From Niveispirillum sp048066115 (GTDB lineage Bacteria; Pseudomonadota; Alphaproteobacteria; Azospirillales; Azospirillaceae): a stretch of 64,000 nt of DNA. The notes under the pieces were generated by a model that was not told where the DNA came from, searched no databases, and saw only the letters and a program-made list of their open reading frames with translations. The position numbers were made by a program, and so were the translations under genes. Where the stretch lies: assembly GCF_048066115.1 (NCBI RefSeq), contig NZ_JBLTYX010000003.1, positions 310,001-374,000 on the forward strand, given 5' to 3'. Of this stretch, positions 36,983 to 44,901 are shown piece after piece (positions within the stretch are counted from its first letter, which is position 1; the number at the start of each line of letters is the position of its first letter).

Positions 36983-36997
36983 GGCGGGCGGTCGCCC

Positions 36998-38197
36998 TTA
37001 GACCAGACTGTCGAGACCATGCTTCAGGTCGGCGATGATGTCGTCGGCATCCTCCAGCCCCACCGACAGGCGGATGGTGCCGGGGCCGATGCCCAGGATG
37101 GCCTTTTCCTCCACCGTCAGGCGCTGGTGCGTCGTGGTGGCCGGATGGGTGGCGAGGCTCTTCGAATCACCCAGATTGTTGGAGATCTTGACGATCTTTA
37201 GCCCGTTCAGCGTCGCGAAGGCGGCGGCTTTGGCATCGCCATTCACCGGCTTCAGGTGGAAGCAGATCAGGTTGCTGCCGCTGCTCATCTGCTTCTTCAG
37301 CAGGGCCCGCTGCGGATGGCTGTCCAGCCCGGCATAGAGCACACGCTCCACCGCCGGATGGGCCTCCAGGAAGGTGGCGACCTTGCATGCCGAGGCCGAC
37401 TGCGCCTTCACCCGCAGTTCCAGCGTCTCCATGCCCTTCAGCAGGGTCCAGGCGTTGAAGGGGCTCAGCGCCGGGCCGGTGTGGCGCAGGAAGGGGGCGA
37501 TCAGGGCCGCCACCTCGTCATCGCACAGTACCGCACCGCCCAGGCAACGGCCCTGGCCGTCGATATGCTTGGTGGCCGAATAGACGACGATATCCACGCC
37601 GTACTTCTTCGGCTTTTGCAGGACGGGCGTGGCGAAGACATTGTCGACCACGACGCGGGCCCCGGCCTTGTGCGCCAGCGGCACCACATGTTCCAGGTCC
37701 ACCACCTCCAGGCAGGGATTGCTGGGCGTTTCCAGGAAGACCAGGTTGGTGGGTACCGACAGGGCCTTTTCCCACTCTTCCGGCCTGGTGCCGTCGATGA
37801 TCACGCTTTCGATGCCGAAGCGCTTGGCGAGATCGCTGACGATATAGAGGCAGGAACCGAACAGCGCGCGGCTGGCCACCAGCCGGTCGCCGGCCTTCAG
37901 CAGGCCGAACACGGCGGCATGGACGGCGGCCATGCCGGACGCGGTGCCGAAGCAGCGTGGGTAACCCTCGTACTGTGCCAGCCGATCCTCGAACATGGCG
38001 ACGGTGGGGTTGCGGAAGCGGGAATAGACGAAGCGCGAACCGTCATTGGCGAAGGCGGCCTCTGCCGCTTCGGCACTGCCATAGACGAAGCCGGAGGTCA
38101 GGAAGATCGCCTCGCTCGTCTCCTCGAACTGGGAACGGCGGGTGCCGCCATGCACCAGCAGGGTGGCGGAATTTAAATCGTCGGGCAGGTCGCTCAT
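36998..38197 (-). CDS. metZ: O-succinylhomoserine sulfhydrylase
   Basis: A PLP enzyme of 399 aa joining O-succinylhomoserine and sulfide to make homocysteine. It shows FVYSRFRNPTVAMFEDRLA, ETPSNPCLEVVDL and the PLP lysine in YSATKHIDGQGR. SVGLEDADDIIADL closes it. The start 38197 is chosen because a GAAGGA lies 8 nt upstream; ATG 38203 adds two residues. A SAM-II riboswitch and promoter precede the gene, so it should be shut off when SAM is plentiful. Confidence 0.95.
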   Translation of the reverse strand: MSDLPDDLNSATLLVHGGTRRSQFEETSEAIFLTSGFVYGSAEAAEAAFANDGSRFVYSRFRNPTVAMFEDRLAQYEGYPRCFGTASGMAAVHAAVFGLLKAGDRLVASRALFGSCLYIVSDLAKRFGIESVIIDGTRPEEWEKALSVPTNLVFLETPSNPCLEVVDLEHVVPLAHKAGARVVVDNVFATPVLQKPKKYGVDIVVYSATKHIDGQGRCLGGAVLCDDEVAALIAPFLRHTGPALSPFNAWTLLKGMETLELRVKAQSASACKVATFLEAHPAVERVLYAGLDSHPQRALLKKQMSSGSNLICFHLKPVNGDAKAAAFATLNGLKIVKISNNLGDSKSLATHPATTTHQRLTVEEKAILGIGPGTIRLSVGLEDADDIIADLKHGLDSLV

Positions 38198-38276
38198 CGC
38201 CATGGTCCTTCAAAGCCTTCGACCGGTTCGATCGAGGCCCTGGTCGCGCCTTGCACGGCGTCCAATCCATGGCTTC

Positions 38277-38340
38277 GACCTTTTAGCAGCTTCTTTAAGA
38301 CGTGGCCTGCAATCCGGTCACCAAATCACCACGTGGCAAC
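38277..38340 (-). promoter_or_regulatory. SAM-II riboswitch
   Basis: Read on the minus strand, it has the P1 arms CGTGG/CCACG, the conserved GTGATTTGG after the first arm, ACCGGATTGCAGG before the second, and the 3' pseudoknot segment GCTGCTAAAAGG. These match the SAM-II consensus found before metA, metZ and metC genes of alphaproteobacteria. The metZ start is about 75 nt downstream. Confidence 0.92.
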
Positions 38341-38341
38341 G

Positions 38342-38370
38342 GTTAAATCCCGCCGGCCGGCACTTGTCAA
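38342..38370 (-). promoter_or_regulatory. Sigma-70 type promoter for metZ
   Basis: A perfect -35 TTGACA (38370-38365) and a -10 TTTAAC (38347-38342) with 17 bp between. The transcript would begin about at the first riboswitch base. Confidence 0.8.
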
Positions 38371-38495
38371 GCCATGCCATTGCATGGAGACAACTCCATG
38401 GCCGGCCCTGCACCCCCTTGGTCGCCGCCCGCGATCGGCCTTAGGCTGGCGGGACAACCATTAACCATAAAGATCGACCGACAGGGGGTATCGAC

Positions 38496-39065
38496 ATGAT
38501 CAAGCGTCTGGGGCTTGCGGCACTGGCGGCCGCCTTCATCCTGTTCTTCTGGGGCTTCTTCTGGTTCGGCATCTCGCCGCTGGTCAAACAGTCGCTGCAA
38601 TCGTTGCCGGATGCGGCCAAGCCGGGCATCGCGGCCTTCGTGGATGCCAAGCTGGCATCGGGCACCTACATGTCGCCGGCCTATGATGACAGCACGCCGG
38701 AGATCACGGCGCGGACCATTGCCGATTATGCCGCCGGCCCGGTGGCGATGATCCATTACCGCAATGCCGGGGCGGGCTTCATGGACCCCGGCGTCATGGG
38801 CATGGGCTTTCTGCATTTCTTCGTCTCGGCCCTGCTGATCGGCTGGCTCTATCTGCGGGCCGGCGGGCCGCTGCCGGGCTTCCGCGACCGCTGGGCCTTC
38901 GTGGTCGGGGCGGGGTTGCTGATCGGGTTCGCCGGGCGGCTTTCGGAGCCGATCTGGTACCAGATGCCCTGGGGATTCTTCCTCTATTACGCCGCCTTCG
39001 ACGTGACGGGCTGGGCGCTGGCCGGGCTGGCCATGGCCCGCATCCTGCGCCCGCAAACGGCCTGA
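38496..39065 (+). CDS. Hypothetical membrane protein
   Basis: A 189-aa protein with an N-terminal hydrophobic helix (LGLAALAAAFILFFWGFFWF) and further membrane segments near residues 107-122, 133-148 and 165-183. Between the first and second lies a polar, probably periplasmic domain of 85 residues. I do not recognise the family. It is 12 nt upstream of the DUF1428 gene and may share its transcript. Confidence 0.72.
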   Translation: MIKRLGLAALAAAFILFFWGFFWFGISPLVKQSLQSLPDAAKPGIAAFVDAKLASGTYMSPAYDDSTPEITARTIADYAAGPVAMIHYRNAGAGFMDPGVMGMGFLHFFVSALLIGWLYLRAGGPLPGFRDRWAFVVGAGLLIGFAGRLSEPIWYQMPWGFFLYYAAFDVTGWALAGLAMARILRPQTA

Positions 39066-39077
39066 CGGAGACCGCCC

Positions 39078-39437
39078 ATGTATGTCTGCGGCCTGGTGAT
39101 CCCCGTGCCGGAGGAGAGGATGGAGGATTACCGGCGCTGGGCGGAACGCAGTGCCGCCTTCTTCAAGGAATATGGCTGCCTGGAAACGGTCGATGCCTGG
39201 GAAGACAATGTGCCTTCAGGCAAGCAGACCGATTTCAGGCGGGCCGTGGCGGCGCAGGAGGGGGAGAGGATCGTCTTCTGCTGGCAAATCTGGCCCGACA
39301 AGGCCACCCTGGACGCGGCGGAGGCGAGGATGCACGGGGACCCGCGCATGGATGTGGCCCCCGAAGACATCCCATTCGATGCACGGCGCCTGATCCTGGG
39401 TGGGTTCCAGGCGATTGTCACCATGGGGCGGGAGTAA
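39078..39437 (+). CDS. DUF1428 (YbaA-like) protein
   Basis: A 119-aa protein. It starts YVCGLVIPVPEERMEDYRRW and has the family motifs YGCLETVDAWEDNVPSGKQT, FRRAV and VFCWQIWPDKATLD, closing with DARRLILGGF. DUF1428 has a ferredoxin-like dimeric alpha/beta barrel fold; its function is unknown. Confidence 0.88.
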   Translation: MYVCGLVIPVPEERMEDYRRWAERSAAFFKEYGCLETVDAWEDNVPSGKQTDFRRAVAAQEGERIVFCWQIWPDKATLDAAEARMHGDPRMDVAPEDIPFDARRLILGGFQAIVTMGRE

Positions 39438-39525
39438 GGGGGACGGCGCGGGGCCGGTTGCCGAACGGGTCTATTCCGTGCTAGGTCCCGCGCCAAACCC
39501 TTCACGCTTTTTTCCGGAGTTCCAG

Positions 39526-40035
39526 ATGTCCGACGAGACGGTCAACCAGGCCGAAGACGCCGCCGAAGCCCAGTCCGCAGGCCCGGTGCCGCCGCTGGTC
39601 GTCAATATGCAATATGTGAAGGACCTGTCGTTCGAGAACCCGAACGCGCCGCGCATCCTGACCGGCGCCAGCGAGCAGCCCAAGATCGACCTGCAGGTCG
39701 ACCTCCAGGCCCAGGGTCTGGCCGACAATGTCGCCGAAGTGCAGATCCGCCTGCGCGCCGAAGCCACGGTGGGCGAGGCCACGGCCTTCATCGCCGAGCT
39801 GGTCTATGCCGGTGTCTTCACCCTGCCGCCGCTGCCGGCCGACACGCAGCGCGCCGTGCTGCTGATCGAAGGGCCGCGCCTGCTGTTCCCCTTCGCCCGC
39901 CAGATCATCGCCGACGTCACGGCCCAGGGCGGCTTCCCGCCGCTGCTGTTGCAGCCGCTGGACTTCGTCGACCTGTATCGCCGCCAGGTCCTGGCCCAGC
40001 AGGGCGAGATCGGCGATGCCCAGGGCAACGCCTGA
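39526..40035 (+). CDS. secB: SecB protein-export chaperone
   Basis: A 169-aa tetrameric chaperone that keeps preproteins unfolded and delivers them to SecA. MQYVKDLSFENPNAP is the family hallmark, followed by ELVYAGVFTL and LLFPFARQIIADVTAQGGFP and a closing FVDLYRRQ. The ATG at 39526 has GGAG 7 nt upstream; a longer in-frame extension lies over the DUF1428 end and is not expected. Repeat copy C and a strong terminator follow. Confidence 0.95.
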   Translation: MSDETVNQAEDAAEAQSAGPVPPLVVNMQYVKDLSFENPNAPRILTGASEQPKIDLQVDLQAQGLADNVAEVQIRLRAEATVGEATAFIAELVYAGVFTLPPLPADTQRAVLLIEGPRLLFPFARQIIADVTAQGGFPPLLLQPLDFVDLYRRQVLAQQGEIGDAQGNA

Positions 40036-40051
40036 TTTGTTTCGTGTTCCC

Positions 40052-40124
40052 TCAGGCGCCGGGCGCCCGCATCCGCGGGCTTGACTCACGCGCCCATGAG
40101 AGTGCTAAGCCGGCAGTCGCCGGC
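40052..40124. repeat. Three-hairpin intergenic element, copy C (divergent)
   Basis: H1 is GCCCGC-ATCC-GCGGGC (40065-40080) and H3 is GCCGGC-AGTC-GCCGGC (40109-40124), both perfect. The middle palindrome is degraded to a short CTCA/TGAG pair. The stems differ from copies A, B and D by paired changes while the ATCC and RGTC loops remain. Confidence 0.7.
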
Positions 40125-40153
40125 CTGATGGTACAAGCCGGTTACCCGATGAA

Positions 40154-40191
40154 AGAAGAAGCCGCAGCGCTCGGGCGCTGCGGCTTCTTCT
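40154..40191. terminator. Bidirectional terminator between secB and glycerophosphodiesterase genes
   Basis: A perfect 17-bp stem with loop TCGG (40171-40174) rich in GAA/TTC on its lower part, followed by TGTTTC. It lies between convergent genes. Confidence 0.85.
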
Positions 40192-40194
40192 GTT

Positions 40195-40941
40195 TCAGCT
40201 TTTGCCGGTCAGCCCCTGATAGAGCCCCTTGGGCGTGTCGGTGAAGACCCCGGCCACGCCCCATTGGAACAGCTGGCGGGCCTGTTCCGCCTCGTTCACC
40301 GTATAGGCCAGGACGGGCCGGCCGGTGGCGCGGAACGCCTTGATGCTGTCGGCACTTTGCCGCTTCGCGTTGATATTGATGGTGGTGGCCTCCAGCCGGT
40401 CGGCGATGGCGGCCCAGTCCGTCGGCTCCTCATCCATCAGATATCCCCGCGGCCAATGCGGGGCGACGATCTTCGCCATCTCCAGTGCTTCCACCGAAAA
40501 GCTGGAAACCAGCGGCGGCGGCCGGTCGGCGGGCCACAGGGTCAGGGCCAGCGACAGGGCGATGCCCGCCGTCTGTTCATCGCGTCCCGGACAGGGCTTG
40601 ATCTCCAGATTCAGGTTGATGTCCAGCAACTGGGCGGCCTGGATGGCCTCCGCCAATGTGGGCACACGTTCACCCCGGAATTCCGCGCCGAACCAGGATC
40701 CGGCATCCAGGCGACGCATATCCTCGAAATCCATCGCGGCGGCGGGACCATGGCCATTGGTCGTGCGGTCCAGATCATCGTCATGCATCAGGATGGGCAC
40801 GCCGTTGCGCGTCAGCTTCACATCCAATTCCACCCATAAGGCTCCCTGCAGGGCGCCCTCCCGCATGCCGGCCAGCGTGTTCTCCGGCGCGTGGCGGGCG
40901 GCACCGCGATGGCCGATCAGGCGGGGGATGGAAAGCGTCAT
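40195..40941 (-). CDS. Glycerophosphodiester phosphodiesterase
   Basis: A 248-aa TIM-barrel GDPD that cleaves glycerophosphodiesters to glycerol-3-phosphate. The active-site start IGHRGAARHAPENT, then ELDVKLTRNGVPILMHDD and LNLEIKPCPG, are intact. There is no signal peptide, so it acts in the cytoplasm (UgpQ-like). No ugp transporter is nearby. Confidence 0.92.
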   Translation of the reverse strand: MTLSIPRLIGHRGAARHAPENTLAGMREGALQGALWVELDVKLTRNGVPILMHDDDLDRTTNGHGPAAAMDFEDMRRLDAGSWFGAEFRGERVPTLAEAIQAAQLLDINLNLEIKPCPGRDEQTAGIALSLALTLWPADRPPPLVSSFSVEALEMAKIVAPHWPRGYLMDEEPTDWAAIADRLEATTININAKRQSADSIKAFRATGRPVLAYTVNEAEQARQLFQWGVAGVFTDTPKGLYQGLTGKS

Positions 40942-40983
40942 GGTGCGGGTCCGGTGGTGGTGATCGGGCGGAGGATACCCGCC

Positions 40984-42045
40984 CTACGCCATCCCTGCCA
41001 GCTTGCCGGGCTCCGGCAGCAGCCGGACCAGCCGGTCGGGTTCCGAGGCGAACCAGACATGGCCGCCCCAAGCCAGCGAGGGCAGGGCCTTCTTCACCTC
41101 CGCCCGGTCACGGTCCAGGAAGGCGGTGATGCAGGCCACGCGGGATGCATCGAACCCACCCTCCGCCGCGATTTCCAGAAAGGCGCGGGCGCGCTGTTCG
41201 GTGACGGGACCGTCGGTCGCCACCACCTCCACGAACACCAGCATCAGGTCGGCGGCACTTTTCCCCCGGTCCAGCAGGATGATGTCGGGCAGGGTGCGGT
41301 CGGGCGTGATGCGCAGGCGGAGCTTCCTGATCCAGCCCTCGTCGCGGGCCGCCACCTTGGCGGCACTTTCCGACAGCCACAGCACCACCGGATCGGCCAG
41401 GAAGCGCGGCGCGAACTGCTCCACCACGGCCCGGGCGATGCGACTGGACGGGCCGGGGGCCAGCAACCGCGTTTCCCCATTGGGAAAGCGCACCAGCACA
41501 TCCGCTCCGTCACGGTCGGCGGCGCCACGCAAGCTGACGATGCGGGCCAGGGCCATGGGGTTCAGGGTCTCATCCGCCCATTTCTTCGCGGCACTGGCCA
41601 GGGCATGGCCCTGCAGGGCCGGGTCGAACAGGGCGGCGAAGGGGGCGGCCAGGGCATAGCGCGGCTTGGAGGAGGTGGTGGGGACGCCCGGCCGTTCGAT
41701 GACGGCGCCATTGGGGATCAGGCCCTGGCGGATCACCTCGTCCCGCACCTGTTCGCGGCTGTTATCCTGATACCAGCGCTCCCCCGTCGCGCGCGGGGCC
41801 TTGGCATAATCGGCGCGCGACGCGGGGTCGGCGTAGAACAGCATGCGCGTATCGCCCAGCCGCACCACATGCACGGGGTTCAGCCAGATATCGGCCCCTT
41901 CCACGGCACCGATATAGAGAAAGGCGGCCACGGTCGCGGCGGCGGCATCGCGCACACACTTGTCCCGATCCGGCGTGCCTTCCGGGAAGATCAGACGCAG
42001 GCGGCGGGCCGCCTCCGCCCGGTCCAGCAAGGCGGGCAGGGTCAT
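40984..42045 (-). CDS. BsuBI/PstI-family restriction endonuclease
   Basis: A 353-aa type II restriction enzyme. The C-terminal half matches the BsuBI/PstI catalytic domain: LPDIILLDRGKSAADLMLVF, then VEVVATDGPVTEQRA as a PD-(D/E)xK-like site, AFLEIAAEGGF and WGGHVWFASEPDRL. PstI and BsuBI cut CTGCAG; that specificity is only suggested here. It overlaps the methylase by 1 nt (TGATG), so it is made only after the methylase is translated. Confidence 0.82.
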   Translation of the reverse strand: MTLPALLDRAEAARRLRLIFPEGTPDRDKCVRDAAAATVAAFLYIGAVEGADIWLNPVHVVRLGDTRMLFYADPASRADYAKAPRATGERWYQDNSREQVRDEVIRQGLIPNGAVIERPGVPTTSSKPRYALAAPFAALFDPALQGHALASAAKKWADETLNPMALARIVSLRGAADRDGADVLVRFPNGETRLLAPGPSSRIARAVVEQFAPRFLADPVVLWLSESAAKVAARDEGWIRKLRLRITPDRTLPDIILLDRGKSAADLMLVFVEVVATDGPVTEQRARAFLEIAAEGGFDASRVACITAFLDRDRAEVKKALPSLAWGGHVWFASEPDRLVRLLPEPGKLAGMA

Positions 42046-43901
42046 CAGCCGATCCCGTACAGCCGGTCGGCGGCCTGGTCCAGCCGTTCGCGTGACGCAC
42101 CCGCTGTTACCAGCGCGGTCAACTCCTTCAGTGCCGCCGGGTTGGGCAAAGGCATGGCCTCCAGCTCATAGGCCGACACGGCGACGGAGCCGGAGATGCA
42201 GCGAAAGGCGCGGTCGGCGGCCCGGCTGTTCAGGAACGCGGCCAGCACGGCGGGGGGCACGGGCGGCACCCGCTCGTCCAGGGGCAGCAGCATGTTCAGG
42301 TGGTTTTCCACCGTCACCCCGCGCGGATGTCTGGCCAGGAAGCTTTCCGGCATTTCGGCGGCGATCAGGCGGCGGGCCTGTTCCTTGGCCGTCGTCCGCT
42401 GCAACAGCACGCACGGCCGGCGGGTCAGCAGCCATTCATCGCCCTTCAAGGCCGGCTGGAACCAGGGCTTGTGGTTGGCCTTCTCACAGCGATAGGCGAA
42501 GCGGCCGTCGGGTGTGACAGACTCTGCCCAGACAAGGGGAACGGCCCCCTTGGCCTGCTTGTCCGATATTTGCGGCTTGTAGCGGTTCCAGACCAGTGGC
42601 CCGGTGGCCACCCGATAGCCCCAGTCGGCCAGCCGGCAATCCAGGGTACGCAATCGCGTGGCCAACCCGGTCTCGCTGGCATGGCGGGGCAGAATCCAGG
42701 GCGCCGTCGGCTCGTCCGGTAGGGTGAAATACCCGGAGCCGACGATGGTCAGTCCGCCGCCGCCATCGCCGGCGCGGATCATGTTGACCAGGGCGCGTTC
42801 CGGCCGCTTCCTGCGTCCGCCGGTGCGGCGGTACGTGGCCAGCACCGTCTCCTGCAGCACATTGTCGAACACGCCCTTGCGTTCATCGACGAAGTCCAGG
42901 GTCACGGGCGGGGCCATGTCCGACAAGGTGCGGCGCAGATGCTTGAAATAATCCCCCGCCAGGAAGGAGGACGGGGTGAGGAAGGCGATCAGCCCGCCGG
43001 GCACGGTCCAGCGCACGGCCAGATCCATGAACATGCCATAGAGATTGGCATGGCCATACAGGCTGCGCGCGAAACGGGCGCGCACCTCCGGTGCCAGGGT
43101 CAGGCGGCCATAGGGCGGGTTGCCGATCACCAGATCATATTCCGATGCTGCGGGGGCGGTCAGCGCATCGCCGGCCCGGCAGGGGGCCAGACGCTGCCCA
43201 CCAGCCCGGACCAGGGGCAGCAACGCCGCCTCTACCATCACCCCCGATATCCAGGCGGCCATCGGGTCCAGTTCCAGCCCGCGCAGGCGGGTGGCGATGG
43301 ACCGCAGGGCCAGCGCCGGCTCCACGCCCTTCAACGCCTTGGCCATGCGCAGGGCCGCCGGCACCAGGAACGCGCCGCAGCCGGCGGCGGGATCCAGCAC
43401 GCGCGCCGTACCCCAATCAACCTTGCCTTCTTCGGCCAGATCGACCAATCGGGCGGCCAGGGCAGGGGGTGTGTAATAGACGCCGTGCCTGGCCCGTTCC
43501 TCCCCCGGCATCAGGCCGGCATGCAGGGCGCCGATACGGTCGGCCACCTGCGTCACGGGCAGGGACGCCAGTTCCTCGCCATAGTCACGGGCGGACGCGG
43601 CAACGCCGGCATCCAGGCTCGCCTGTCCGCGCAGGACGGGCGGGGGCGTCAGGTCCAGGCCTGTGTCCAGCGCCTGCCACCAGGCGCGCACCACCTGCTG
43701 CACCAGCACCGCTTGCTGCCGCCTATTCTGCGCCGAAAAGGCGGTGACGGCAGCCAGCAGCGAAGCGCCCGGATCGGGGGCGCCGGCAGGGGGCCGCTTG
43801 GCGGCTGGCGGGGTCGGGCGGGCGGACAAGGTGGGTGCGGCGGGTGGTCGGGTTCCGGATGTTCGATAATCGTTCAGGGTCCGGACGGACGCAAGCACCA
43901 T
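42045..43901 (-). CDS. N6-adenine DNA methyltransferase of the BsuBI/PstI-like system
   Basis: A 618-aa methylase. SAM-binding motif I is DPAAGCGAFLVPAA and the catalytic motif is GNPPYGRL. HGVYYTPPALAARLVDLA precedes motif I, typical of this type of adenine methylase; a C-terminal specificity region follows (LRTLDCRLADWGYRVATG). The start 43901 overlaps the stop of the upstream binding-protein gene by 1 nt, so the three genes may be translated in series. It protects host DNA. Confidence 0.88.
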   Translation of the reverse strand: MVLASVRTLNDYRTSGTRPPAAPTLSARPTPPAAKRPPAGAPDPGASLLAAVTAFSAQNRRQQAVLVQQVVRAWWQALDTGLDLTPPPVLRGQASLDAGVAASARDYGEELASLPVTQVADRIGALHAGLMPGEERARHGVYYTPPALAARLVDLAEEGKVDWGTARVLDPAAGCGAFLVPAALRMAKALKGVEPALALRSIATRLRGLELDPMAAWISGVMVEAALLPLVRAGGQRLAPCRAGDALTAPAASEYDLVIGNPPYGRLTLAPEVRARFARSLYGHANLYGMFMDLAVRWTVPGGLIAFLTPSSFLAGDYFKHLRRTLSDMAPPVTLDFVDERKGVFDNVLQETVLATYRRTGGRRKRPERALVNMIRAGDGGGGLTIVGSGYFTLPDEPTAPWILPRHASETGLATRLRTLDCRLADWGYRVATGPLVWNRYKPQISDKQAKGAVPLVWAESVTPDGRFAYRCEKANHKPWFQPALKGDEWLLTRRPCVLLQRTTAKEQARRLIAAEMPESFLARHPRGVTVENHLNMLLPLDERVPPVPPAVLAAFLNSRAADRAFRCISGSVAVSAYELEAMPLPNPAALKELTALVTAGASRERLDQAADRLYGIG

Positions 43902-44809
43902 CAGGACGGACCCTGGCCCGTGCGACCGACGCTCAGCCACAGGGTGGGGTCCGACAGGGGCGTGGCGGGTGGCAGGTTGGGGTTGGGCAGGCGTATGATG
44001 GTGGCGTCGTTGAACCGTTCCAGCGGGAAGGCACCGCGCGTGGACGGATGGGTGGACAGCATGCGCCGCAACTCCCCGCTGGCCAGCATGGCGCGCAGCC
44101 CCTCCTCCAGCCGGCGGGCCAGAGTGTCCAGGTTTGGGGCTACGTAGAAATAGACCGGCATCGGATATGCCACGACCAGCTTGTCGAACACCATCAGGTC
44201 GGGGCCGCCATAGGTTTCGAATTCGCCCGCCACCTCCGCCAGGCCGCGGGCGAAATAATCGCAGCGACCGGCGCGCAGCATGGCGTAAAGCTGGTCGAAA
44301 TAGACATTGGTCACCTGTGGCAGGCCGCTGGCCGCCAGCACATCGGCATCGGGCCATTGCGCCCCCTGGCAGGCGGTGAAGCGTTTCAGGTCCTGCACGC
44401 TGCGCACCTGCGCGAAGGCCGCAGCGTCGGTGGCACGGATGATGGGCACGCGCTGGCCGATCAATCCCATATCGATGGGGATGCGGATGGGATGGCCCTG
44501 CTTTTCCCGTTCGATATTGGTACCGGTCCAGGTGACGTCGATGCGGCCGGCCTTCAGTTCGGCCAACAGGCGGCCCTGGCTGAACCGGTCATTCACCGTC
44601 TCCACCCTCACCGCACCATAGCGCGGCGCGGTCTCCACCATCAGGCGGCGGAACAGATCGTGGAAATAGTCGGGCCGCTCGACATCATCTCCCGGTCCGC
44701 GCCAGTCGGAGACGCGCACCACTTCGGGCTCCGCACCCGAAACGGTCAGGGCCGGCACCAGTGCCAGCCAGGCGATCGCCATCCAACGGGACATTCGTCC
44801 CAGCATCAT
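43901..44809 (-). CDS. Periplasmic solute-binding protein (family 3-like)
   Basis: A 302-aa secreted protein, start ATG 44809 with GGGAG upstream. The signal peptide is MMLGRMSRWMAIAWLALVPA-like. The mature part resembles bacterial extracellular solute-binding proteins: LLAELKAGRIDVTWTGTNIE, DYFARGLAEVAGEF and FYVAPNLDTLARRLEEGL. No permease or sensor partner is next to it. It is upstream of the restriction-modification genes with a 1-nt overlap, an odd combination. Confidence 0.78.
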   Translation of the reverse strand: MMLGRMSRWMAIAWLALVPALTVSGAEPEVVRVSDWRGPGDDVERPDYFHDLFRRLMVETAPRYGAVRVETVNDRFSQGRLLAELKAGRIDVTWTGTNIEREKQGHPIRIPIDMGLIGQRVPIIRATDAAAFAQVRSVQDLKRFTACQGAQWPDADVLAASGLPQVTNVYFDQLYAMLRAGRCDYFARGLAEVAGEFETYGGPDLMVFDKLVVAYPMPVYFYVAPNLDTLARRLEEGLRAMLASGELRRMLSTHPSTRGAFPLERFNDATIIRLPNPNLPPATPLSDPTLWLSVGRTGQGPS

Positions 44810-44901
44810 GCGCGCTCCCGGCATTTCCCTACGGCGATTCCATGAGGGAAACATTCCGGATCAACGATGGCAAGGGGGCACAGGGTGACGGAAAGGTGAC
44901 A

